Position numbers and translations under genes: made by a program
Shown: positions 1 through 5,917 of the stretch, piece after piece
Layout of the letters: each line of letters begins with the position of its first letter
How positions within the stretch are numbered: position 1 is the stretch's first letter
The notes under the pieces: generated by a model
Databases searched by the model: none
The model's input: the letters and a program-made list of their open reading frames with translations, nothing else
Told to the model about the DNA's origin: nothing
Assembly: GCA_034429675.1 (NCBI GenBank)
Contig: DAOUFX010000597.1
Location: 1 to 6,933, forward strand
Length of the DNA stretch: 6,933 nucleotides
Direction of reading: 5' to 3'
Origin: JAKQHY01 sp034429675
Lineage (GTDB): Bacteria; Chloroflexota; Anaerolineae; B4-G1; SLSP01

Positions 1-98
1 CGAAAAAACACTTACCTTTACAAAGTTACAGTCCGTCACACAATCTTCACCGGATCGGAATGCTCCAAGACGCGATTGTGCTCCAAAAAGTTCCCCCA
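1..98 (-). other. Downstream flank of the leftward operon, no secure gene
   Basis: This stretch follows the stop codon of the DUF4258 gene on the minus strand. Two weak coding possibilities exist. The frame of the DUF4258 gene stays open after its TGA for 20 codons, to a TGA at 36-38, and reads like ordinary protein (it contains LEHNRVLEHSDPVKIV). A separate frame could start at GTG 39-37 and runs off the window edge after 13 codons (MTDCNFVKVSVFS); a GGTGA-like ribosome site precedes it. DUF4258 genes are often followed by a small YgiT-type zinc-finger gene, but no CxxC pair is visible here. Neither reading is strong enough to call as a gene. Confidence 0.2.
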
Positions 99-422
99 TC
101 AGTGACTGCGGATTTTCGCCGTCAGCCAGTCGGGGCGGTTGGGGATGTAGACGGTCACCGCGACGAGCTCGTGAGCGTCGGTGTAGTCGCAGACGACGTG
201 GACCGGCATGGAGGATTTGCGGGCAGGGCCGACAATCAGGACGCGCTGCCGCTCAGGGTATTGTTCGACGATCTTTCCATGAAAAAGCGCGTGGAAGATG
301 TCCCTGGCGCGCAAACCCTCTTTGTGCGCCTCACGCAACGCATGGTTGGAGACGCGCAAACGGTCTCGCGAAGCAAGCAAATCCTCGGCATCCCAATCCG
401 GCATCATGTCCGCCAACCTCAC
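99..422 (-). CDS. DUF4258 domain protein
   Basis: This is a 107-residue soluble protein of unknown function. The body from about residue 26 to 100 matches the DUF4258 pattern: a helical start (SNHALREAHKEGLRARDI), an FHGKIVEQYPE segment, then strands carrying VLIVGPA, MPVHVVCDY and LVAVTVYIP, and a final aromatic (W99) after the conserved tyrosine-rich strand. The start is GTG at 422-420, which overlaps the TGA of the upstream ferredoxin-ASKHA gene as GTGA, so the two are very likely translationally coupled. An ATG pair at residues 6-7 is an alternative start. DUF4258 proteins commonly sit beside small zinc-finger or HTH genes and have been suggested to be toxin-like, but the family has no agreed function. 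Its place behind a corrinoid-activator gene is unusual and gives no clear role. The family call is firm; the function is unknown. Confidence 0.85.
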   Translation of the reverse strand: MRLADMMPDWDAEDLLASRDRLRVSNHALREAHKEGLRARDIFHALFHGKIVEQYPERQRVLIVGPARKSSMPVHVVCDYTDAHELVAVTVYIPNRPDWLTAKIRSH

Positions 423-2242
423 AAAGACAGCGCATCTACGTACACATCCATAAACTCGGGATGGACGGTCAACTCGACGTATTCGACCTTTCCGGCGATG
501 GTCTCGGCCAATCGCCGCCGCGACTTGGAGACCAGCATTTGCCGCGCGCCGGTTCCGGCAGCGTTCCCCACCTGGCGAAAAAGCGTCAACGGCAAAGGCG
601 GAAACATCCCCACACGAATCGCACTTTCCAAATCCAGGTACGTGCCAAAAGCACCGGCCACCACCACCGCGCCCAGATCGTGATAGGCCAATCCCGCCTC
701 GCGCAACAACACCTCAATCCCGGCACGGATGGCGCCCTTGGCCAGCTGAATCTCGTTGACGTCCTTGCGCGTCACCACAATGTCCTGCGCGTTGCCCGAT
801 TCCGCCTCCGGGACCAGCACAAAAGCGCTGCCGCCCTCCCAGGGAATGACGCGCGGATGGTTCGCCGACATGCGCCCGCTGCGCCCGACAATGCCGGCAG
901 CGCGCAATTCGGCCACGGCGTCGAGAATGCCGGAACCGCAGAGGCCGACGGCGGGCGCGCCTCCGATCGTCTGGACGCGCACGTCGCCGTTGACGATCTG
1001 CACGTATTCCACGGCCCCCGGCGCCGCGCGCATCCCCGCGCGGATGTGCGCCCCCTCGAACGCCGGGCCGGAAGCGCAGGAACAGCTCAGAACCCGGTCC
1101 GCAGCCGCCAGGCTGATCTCGGTGTTGGTGCCGATGTCGAGGGTTATCGTAGGCGTGTCGGCGCGCCAGGCTCCGGTCGCCAGGAGCATCGCCACGTGAT
1201 CGCCGCCCACATACCCGGCAATGTTCGGCGGCAGGTATACCTTCGCCCCGGCGGCCAGTTCCAGGCCCAAATGGCAGCTACACAAATCCAACGATCCGCC
1301 GGCAGCCGGGATGTAGGGGGATTCCCCCAATTGCGAAACGGGCAATCCGGCGAAAAGATGGTGAATGGCCGTGTTGCCCACGACCACGGCTTCGACGACT
1401 TGCTCGCGCGAGACACCGGCGGCGCGGGTCAGGTCGCCGACCAGAGCGTTCAGGCTTTCGATCAAACAGGCCTGCAAAACGCGGCGTCCGTCCTTCTGGG
1501 CATTGGCGTAGGCGATGCGGCTGACGACATCCTCACCGTAGGCAATTTGCGGATTCATCGCACCGGCTTTGGATAACGTGCTCCCGGTCGCCAGGTCAAT
1601 CAAGTAGCCGGCCATCTTGGTGGTGCCGATGTCCACGGCCAGACCCAAAGGAGACTCACCCGGTCGCAGGACGCCCACCACCTCGTGGACGGAAGAGTGC
1701 TTGCGCAGAACCAGTTGGACGGACCATTCGTAAGCGCGCAGGCGCTCGGAGAGATCGCGCAGGACGGGCTGTGTGAAATAGGGACGCGGCCCCCCCTGAT
1801 CCGCCAGAGCGTCGCGCAAACGACGCGTGTCGGCGCGCAAATCGCGCAAATGAGGCGGAGACAGGGTCAGTGCGACCGTAGAAATGACCGGATCCGGCGT
1901 CACCTCGCTTTCTTGCCCTTCAATCTGCAAACGCTGCGACGCGCTGAGAGAATCCGGCGGGATGTCTACTTTGACATCCGTCAAAGGGCGCGCCTGGCAG
2001 GCCAGACGATAACCAGAATCCAACCCGGCAGCGCCCAACACCCGCATCTCCGCCGGCGTCGGCGCGGAAAGCTGTCCCGCGACCAGGCGCACGCGACACT
2101 TGCCGCACGACCCCGCGCCGCCGCATACCGCGACCAGCTCCACCCCGGCGCGCCGTGCAGCGTCCAGCAACGTCTCGCCGGGCTGTATTCCGATACGGCA
2201 GCCAACCGGCTCCAGGTCTACAAAGAGAGTTTCAAGTTTCAC
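419..2242 (-). CDS. Ferredoxin-ASKHA ATPase, RACo-type corrinoid activator
   Basis: This 607-residue cytoplasmic protein belongs to the RACo/DUF4445 family. Members use ATP to drive reduction of an inactive Co(II) corrinoid protein to Co(I), so that methyl transfer can resume. Residues 1-100 form a [2Fe-2S] ferredoxin domain with ligands C40, C46, C49 (C-x5-C-x2-C) and C82. A linker domain follows to about 195. The ASKHA ATPase fold fills 198-607, with DIGTT (204-208) and DIGTN (369-373) as phosphate motifs, then CASGPAFEG (389-397), GLCGSGILD (433-441) and VVAGAFGTYLD (527-537). The C-terminal PEF-D-YVDAL segment is typical of the family. There is no C-terminal ferredoxin cluster like that of archaeal RamA. 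The start is GTG at 2242-2240, chosen because the ferredoxin fold begins within a few residues of it. No clear Shine-Dalgarno sequence precedes it. Length is close to the family norm. No corrinoid protein or methyltransferase lies in this window, so the partner is unknown. Confidence 0.9.
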   Translation of the reverse strand: MKLETLFVDLEPVGCRIGIQPGETLLDAARRAGVELVAVCGGAGSCGKCRVRLVAGQLSAPTPAEMRVLGAAGLDSGYRLACQARPLTDVKVDIPPDSLSASQRLQIEGQESEVTPDPVISTVALTLSPPHLRDLRADTRRLRDALADQGGPRPYFTQPVLRDLSERLRAYEWSVQLVLRKHSSVHEVVGVLRPGESPLGLAVDIGTTKMAGYLIDLATGSTLSKAGAMNPQIAYGEDVVSRIAYANAQKDGRRVLQACLIESLNALVGDLTRAAGVSREQVVEAVVVGNTAIHHLFAGLPVSQLGESPYIPAAGGSLDLCSCHLGLELAAGAKVYLPPNIAGYVGGDHVAMLLATGAWRADTPTITLDIGTNTEISLAAADRVLSCSCASGPAFEGAHIRAGMRAAPGAVEYVQIVNGDVRVQTIGGAPAVGLCGSGILDAVAELRAAGIVGRSGRMSANHPRVIPWEGGSAFVLVPEAESGNAQDIVVTRKDVNEIQLAKGAIRAGIEVLLREAGLAYHDLGAVVVAGAFGTYLDLESAIRVGMFPPLPLTLFRQVGNAAGTGARQMLVSKSRRRLAETIAGKVEYVELTVHPEFMDVYVDALSL

Positions 2243-2256
2243 GTTTCAAGTTCCAA
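2229..2256. repeat. Heptamer tandem repeat GTTTCAA x4 across a start codon
   Basis: Four head-to-tail 7-bp units read GTTTCAA, GTTTCAC, GTTTCAA and GTTCCAA on the plus strand (2229-2235, 2236-2242, 2243-2249, 2250-2256). The minus-strand GTG start of the ferredoxin-ASKHA gene lies in the second unit, so the repeat supplies both the end of the 5' leader and the first codons (M-K-L-E-T). The repeat takes the place where a ribosome-binding site would be expected. Confidence 0.8.
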
Positions 2257-2285
2257 GTTGTTGGTGATGCCCCGCAGTAACGCCT

Positions 2286-2305
2286 AGTATAATGCGAGTA
2301 TAATG
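2286..2305 (+). promoter_or_regulatory. Tandem TATAAT boxes in a 9-bp direct repeat upstream of araD
   Basis: The sequence AGTATAATG occurs twice, at 2286-2294 and 2297-2305, with an 11-bp period (about one helical turn). Each copy holds a perfect TATAAT (2288-2293 and 2299-2304) facing the epimerase gene, which would give leaders of roughly 25-37 nt. Neither has a good -35 hexamer at 16-18 bp, so an activator may be needed, or the repeat may be an operator. Which box is used cannot be decided from sequence. Confidence 0.45.
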
Positions 2306-2314
2306 AGGGGTCAA
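2286..2314 (-). promoter_or_regulatory. Sigma-A-type promoter of the ferredoxin-ASKHA/DUF4258 operon
   Basis: On the minus strand, a -35 box TTGACC (plus positions 2309-2314) is separated by exactly 17 bp from a -10 box TATACT (2286-2291). Both match the consensus at five of six positions. Transcription would start near 2279, giving a leader of about 37 nt before the GTG at 2242. The promoter overlaps the rightward TATAAT boxes of the epimerase gene, so polymerase binding on the two strands should compete. Confidence 0.65.
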
Positions 2315-2324
2315 CCGAAAAAAT

Positions 2325-2330
2325 AAGGAG
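2325..2330 (+). promoter_or_regulatory. Shine-Dalgarno site of araD
   Basis: A strong AAGGAG lies 6 nt before the ATG at 2337. It fixes the start of the epimerase gene and is the best ribosome-binding site in the window. Confidence 0.8.
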
Positions 2331-2336
2331 AAAACT

Positions 2337-3005
2337 ATGCAACTCAAAGACTTACGTGAGCGTGTCTGGCGTGCGAATATGGAACTGCCCAAAAATCACC
2401 TGGTCACGTGGACCAGCGGCAACGTCAGCGGGCGCGATCCTGAAACCGGCCTGGTCGTGATCAAACCGAGCGGCGTGAAGTTTGAGGATTTGACGCCTGA
2501 AAACATGGTGATCGTGGATCTGGAAGGCAATATCGTCGAAGGAGATCTGGGGGCGTCCTCGGATACGGCGGCGCATAACAGTGTCTACCGGCAGCGCCCC
2601 GACGTGTTCGGCATCGTCCACACGCATTCCAACTACGCCACAGCCTTTGCCGCCGCCGGCAAACCCATCCCGGTGTACCTCACCGCCATCGCCGACGAAT
2701 TCGGCGGGCCGGTTCCCTGCGGCGCCTACGCGCGCATCGGCGGCAAGGCCATCGGCGAGGAAATCGTGCGCAGCATCGGACACTCGCCGGCCATCCTGAT
2801 GAAAAACCACGGGGTGTTCACCATCGGCAAATCGCCGGAAGCGGCGCTGAAGGCGGCCATTATGGTGGAAGACGTCGCCAAGACGGTGTGGCTGGCGCTG
2901 CAAATCGGGCAGCCGGACGAGCTGCCCGAAGAGGAAGTAGCGGCCAATTACGACCGCTACCAGCATCGCTACGGCACCCGCGCCGCCAGCACGTTGAAAG
3001 AATAA
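2337..3005 (+). CDS. araD: L-ribulose-5-phosphate 4-epimerase, class II aldolase family
   Basis: This 222-residue cytoplasmic zinc enzyme would interconvert L-ribulose 5-phosphate and D-xylulose 5-phosphate, which feeds pentoses into the pentose phosphate pathway. The opening (LPKNHLVTWTSGNVSG, about 17-32) closely follows E. coli AraD. Phosphate-binding elements are SGN (27-29), KPSG (43-46) and SS (74-75). Zinc ligands are H95 and H97 (VHTHS) and H158 (KNHG). D76 and D120 match the catalytic or binding aspartates of AraD at the same numbering. The loop before H158 is about 13 residues shorter than in E. coli. The terminal YYGQ is not conserved, so the equivalent of catalytic Tyr229 is uncertain; Y212 in the sequence RYGTR is the best candidate. 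Related L-fuculose- or rhamnulose-phosphate aldolases are the main alternative, but the N-terminus and SSDT motif favour epimerase. It is the first gene of a likely operon with the downstream glycosyltransferase gene. Confidence 0.8.
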   Translation: MQLKDLRERVWRANMELPKNHLVTWTSGNVSGRDPETGLVVIKPSGVKFEDLTPENMVIVDLEGNIVEGDLGASSDTAAHNSVYRQRPDVFGIVHTHSNYATAFAAAGKPIPVYLTAIADEFGGPVPCGAYARIGGKAIGEEIVRSIGHSPAILMKNHGVFTIGKSPEAALKAAIMVEDVAKTVWLALQIGQPDELPEEEVAANYDRYQHRYGTRAASTLKE

Positions 3006-3012
3006 GCGCAGT

Positions 3013-5901
3013 GTGAAAAAAGTTTACGCTCCCATGCTGCTGATTCTTTTGACAGCAGCGGCGTTGCGCTTCTGGGCGTTGCCGGAGCGGCCGGTGGGCC
3101 TCCACTACGACGAGGCGGCTAACAGCGTTCTCGTACAACAAATCGCCTCCGGCGAATACCGCCCGATTTTCATCCGCGCCTACACCGGCAAAGAAGTGCT
3201 CTTCTTCTACACCGCCGCGCCCTGGGTTGCAATCACAGGCAAACCGGCGCTGGGGTTGCGCATGAACGCGGCGATGATCGGCATTCTGACCGTGGCGGCG
3301 ACCTTTGCCGCGACGCGCGCGTTGCTGGGGAACGGTCAACCCGCGCGCCGCGCCGCACTGCTGGCCGCCGGTTGGATGGCGGTCGCCTTCCCGCACATTC
3401 TTTTCAGCCATTACGGATTCCGCGCCGTTTCGCAGCCGCTCCTGCAAGCGCTGACCGTCGCCGCGCTCTGGCGCGGGCTGCGCACCGGACGGCGCAGCCG
3501 GCTCGCCCTGGCCGGCGTTTTTCTGGGGCTCACCGGCTACACCTACCTGGCCGCGCGCCTCTTTCCCATTCCGCTGGCGCCGGCGCTGGGCTGGCTGCTG
3601 ATCCGCACCCCCAAAGAACATCTGAGACAACGGGCGGGACAGCTGGCGCTCGCCCTGGTCGTCGCGGCCGTCGTCTTTGCGCCGCTGGGGGTGTATTTTC
3701 TGCGCAAACCGGAGGCGTTTAGCACCCGCATCACGCAGGTCGCCGCGGCGTCCCCGGCGGAAGCGCTGCACGGGTTTTGGCTTTGTGCGCGCGCGCTGGT
3801 CTGGCCCGGCGCCGGCGATCCTTACATCCGGTTCAACGCGCCCGGACGCCCGCTGCTCGACCCGCTCTCGGCGTTGCTGGCCTTGATCGGGTTGTGGGCG
3901 CTGCGGGTCAACCGGCGCCACGCTCCGCTGGATCAGGCCGCGCGCCTTTTTCTGCCGGCGGCCATCGCCGTGATGCTATTCCCCAGCGCGCTGGCTACCG
4001 GCGAAATCACGCCGAGCAACCTGCGGCTGATCGGGTTGTGGCCGTTCCTGGCCGTCCTGCCGGCGTTGGGATTGCTGGAACTGATACAAATGACCAGGGT
4101 GAAGCCGCAAATCTGGGTCGCAGGCGTTGGAATTCTGTTCGCCGCCGGAGCCATAACCGGCGGCAACGCCTACCGCGATTGGGCCACGTCCACCGATCTG
4201 TTTTACGCCGCCGACGGCGAGATGGCGCTGGCCGCCCAGGTTTTGGACGAAACCGACCTGAGCCATACCACGGTCTACATCGCCGCCGAGCACTACCGGC
4301 ATCCGACCGTAGCGGCGCTGGCGCGCCAATATTCCCGCGCCAAATGGCTCACCGGCGGCGCGACGCTGGTGCTGCCGCCGCAAGGCGACGCTCTCTACCT
4401 GATTCCGCGCTCACACCCGTCGCCGGCTCCGTGGCCCGACGCCCTGACGCAAGCGTGGGACACGGCCACACGCGCCGCGCCCGACGGAACGCCGGCGCTG
4501 ACCGTCCACCGGCTCTCCGCAGAAACCATCGCCGCCCTGCGCCCCGCCGATCCCGTCGCCGATTTCGCGCACGTGGTCCGGGTCTACGACGCCCGCCGCG
4601 CCGCGCCCTGTCGCGTCGCCGCGCCTTGCCCCATCCTCGTCACGTGGGAAGCGCTGGCGCCCTACCCGGCGCTGGAGCCGGTCGTGAGGCTGCTGCACCC
4701 CGACACCGGCGAGTGGGCGCGCACGATGGCGTTCCACTACCCGCCGGAGCAATGGACGCAGGGAGACGTGGTTCTCGATCAATTCACGCTCGTCCCATCC
4801 GTCGGCGCCCCGCCCGGCGACGGCTACCAGATCGGCGTGGGCTTCTTCAACCCGGACGGCAACGTCGCCCTGCCGCGGCTGCAAGACGAGCGCTTTGCCG
4901 GGCTGGATGTGCGCTTCCCGGTCACGGCGGAAAGAGTCAGCCTGCTGCCCATGGATCGCGCGCCCACGGCGGAAGAAGTCGCGCAGGCGTGTCAGGCCTG
5001 CCCGACGTGCGTAGGCGTCACCCACCGCGAGGAAGTACTGTCGCACAGCCTGCACTTGCTGGGCCGGAGCGACCTGCCGGCGACGGCCCTCCCCGGCGCG
5101 CGCCTCAACCTGACCTTGTGCTGGCAAGCTCTCCTGGGAGCTCCTGAAACGGGGGACATGCGTGTACTTATGGCAAAAAAAGAGGGAGTGGCGGAGCCAA
5201 CCACACTTTACGTGGGGTCGCCGGCGACGCAGCACCCGTTTGCCGCGTGGCAGGCTCAGGAAATCGTCGAGGGGCGTTACACGCTGCGTTACCCCAAAAA
5301 CAGCACGCAGGGCGACTATACTGTGTGGCTGGCAGCCGGCGGCAACGAAATTGCTTTGGGGGATGTAGCCATCCAAACTCTCGAACGGACTTTTGAAATC
5401 CCGGAAATCGAACAGACCTTTGAGGCTGACTTTGTAGGAGATGCCGGGTGTGCAGACGCAAAATCTTGCGGGTGTACAGACGCAAAATCTTGCGGATGTA
5501 CAGACGCAAAATCTTGCGTCTCTACCAACACACCCCATATCCGGCTGCTGGGTTACGACACCGGCGAGCTGCGTCCCGGCGAACCGTTCACCCTGACGCT
5601 CTATTGGCAAGCCGTGACCGAAGTTCAAGGGGATTACACCGTCTTTGTGCACCTGGTAAACCCGGGCGATGGACAAACGTTGGCGCAGGTAGACGAAGCC
5701 CCGCGCCGCAACAGTTATCCCACCTCCCTGTGGCTGGCAGAAGAAATCGTTGCGGACGAACACACCATAACCGCGCCGACGAGCCTCGCTCCGGGCAACT
5801 ACGCCCTGCAAATCGGGCTGTACATCCCCGAAACCGGCGAGCACTTGCGCGCCGGCGGCGGTCGTAGCCTGACATTGCCGGAAATAAAAATGAGGCCTTA
5901 A
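3013..5901 (+). CDS. GT39-like membrane glycosyltransferase with repeated C-terminal beta domains
   Basis: This 962-residue membrane protein resembles GT39 (PMT/ArnT-like) enzymes, which transfer a sugar from a polyprenyl-phosphate carrier on the outer face of the membrane. Residues 1-385 hold about ten or eleven membrane segments; the first is at about 5-23. The first external loop carries the expected acidic pair in LHYDEAANS (D33, E34). An extracytoplasmic region (about 390-510) follows. Then come what look like three related beta-sandwich domains (about 541-636, 677-790 and 841-955); copies 2 and 3 share the pattern LLG...PG..-LTL-WQA. Between copies 2 and 3 is a repeat-encoded linker with six cysteines (813-835). 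A CxxCxxC (660-666) lies between copies 1 and 2. The start is GTG at 3013, 7 bp after the epimerase stop; the KK before the first membrane helix supports it over ATG at 3034. No good Shine-Dalgarno is seen. Sugar and acceptor are unknown. Confidence 0.8.
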   Translation: MKKVYAPMLLILLTAAALRFWALPERPVGLHYDEAANSVLVQQIASGEYRPIFIRAYTGKEVLFFYTAAPWVAITGKPALGLRMNAAMIGILTVAATFAATRALLGNGQPARRAALLAAGWMAVAFPHILFSHYGFRAVSQPLLQALTVAALWRGLRTGRRSRLALAGVFLGLTGYTYLAARLFPIPLAPALGWLLIRTPKEHLRQRAGQLALALVVAAVVFAPLGVYFLRKPEAFSTRITQVAAASPAEALHGFWLCARALVWPGAGDPYIRFNAPGRPLLDPLSALLALIGLWALRVNRRHAPLDQAARLFLPAAIAVMLFPSALATGEITPSNLRLIGLWPFLAVLPALGLLELIQMTRVKPQIWVAGVGILFAAGAITGGNAYRDWATSTDLFYAADGEMALAAQVLDETDLSHTTVYIAAEHYRHPTVAALARQYSRAKWLTGGATLVLPPQGDALYLIPRSHPSPAPWPDALTQAWDTATRAAPDGTPALTVHRLSAETIAALRPADPVADFAHVVRVYDARRAAPCRVAAPCPILVTWEALAPYPALEPVVRLLHPDTGEWARTMAFHYPPEQWTQGDVVLDQFTLVPSVGAPPGDGYQIGVGFFNPDGNVALPRLQDERFAGLDVRFPVTAERVSLLPMDRAPTAEEVAQACQACPTCVGVTHREEVLSHSLHLLGRSDLPATALPGARLNLTLCWQALLGAPETGDMRVLMAKKEGVAEPTTLYVGSPATQHPFAAWQAQEIVEGRYTLRYPKNSTQGDYTVWLAAGGNEIALGDVAIQTLERTFEIPEIEQTFEADFVGDAGCADAKSCGCTDAKSCGCTDAKSCVSTNTPHIRLLGYDTGELRPGEPFTLTLYWQAVTEVQGDYTVFVHLVNPGDGQTLAQVDEAPRRNSYPTSLWLAEEIVADEHTITAPTSLAPGNYALQIGLYIPETGEHLRAGGGRSLTLPEIKMRP
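5446..5535. repeat. Palindromic repeat array inside the glycosyltransferase gene
   Basis: An 18-bp core, CAGACGCAAAATCTTGCG, occurs three times without change at 5453-5470, 5477-5494 and 5501-5518, a 24-bp period. Spacers are near-identical (GGTGTA, GATGTA). Each core can fold as CGCAA-AATC-TTGCG. The last unit extends into a longer imperfect hairpin, GTACAGACGCAA (5498-5509) paired with TTGCGTCTCTAC (5514-5525) with one mismatch. The whole block is bounded by GGGTGTG (5446-5452) and its inverse CACACCC (5529-5535), 90 bp in all. It is in frame and encodes CADAKSCG-CTDAKSCG-CTDAKSC. The structure resembles a small non-autonomous palindromic element that has been domesticated as a protein linker; mobility is inferred. 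Confidence 0.85.
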
Positions 5902-5917
5902 CGGCCTCATTTTTATT
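5883..5917. terminator. Bidirectional intrinsic terminator between convergent genes
   Basis: A perfect 15-bp stem (5883-5897 paired with 5903-5917) encloses the 5-nt loop TTAAC. The GC core GAGGCC/GGCCTC is flanked by AATAAAAAT and ATTTTTATT, so a U-rich tail forms in either direction. The TAA of the glycosyltransferase gene (5899-5901) lies in the loop, and the TAA of the PSP1 gene (5913-5915) lies in the other arm. The last residues of the glycosyltransferase (about EIKMRP) are therefore encoded by the terminator. Confidence 0.85.

Noticed and set aside
1..30. Possible terminator for the leftward operon (weak hairpin near 15-26 followed by a T run on the minus strand at 3-8)
   Set aside because: The stem is only about four A/T-rich pairs, too weak to support as an intrinsic terminator.
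461..1576. Plus-strand open frame of about 371 codons opposite the ferredoxin-ASKHA gene
   Set aside because: The opposite strand encodes an intact protein with clear family motifs. The plus-strand product is His/Arg/Gln-rich with no family resemblance, typical of a shadow frame.
3777..5147. Plus-strand open frame of about 456 codons in another frame of the glycosyltransferase gene
   Set aside because: It is extremely rich in Arg, Ala and Pro, has no domain, and overlaps a gene whose own frame is continuous with convincing membrane helices and beta domains.
5175..5181. Run of seven A bases (GCAAAAAAAG) in the glycosyltransferase gene as a programmed frameshift site
   Set aside because: The zero frame continues with a good domain after it, and I saw no stimulatory stem or meaningful shifted product.
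5446..5535. CRISPR array as an explanation of the three 24-bp repeats
   Set aside because: Spacers are about 6 bp and nearly identical, the block lies in frame within a gene, and there are no cas genes in the window.
4411..5910. Long minus-strand open frame (about 499 codons) opposite the glycosyltransferase gene
   Set aside because: It is antisense to a well-supported gene, rich in Arg/Gly/Gln as expected for a GC-rich shadow frame, runs through the terminator hairpin and shows no recognisable domain.
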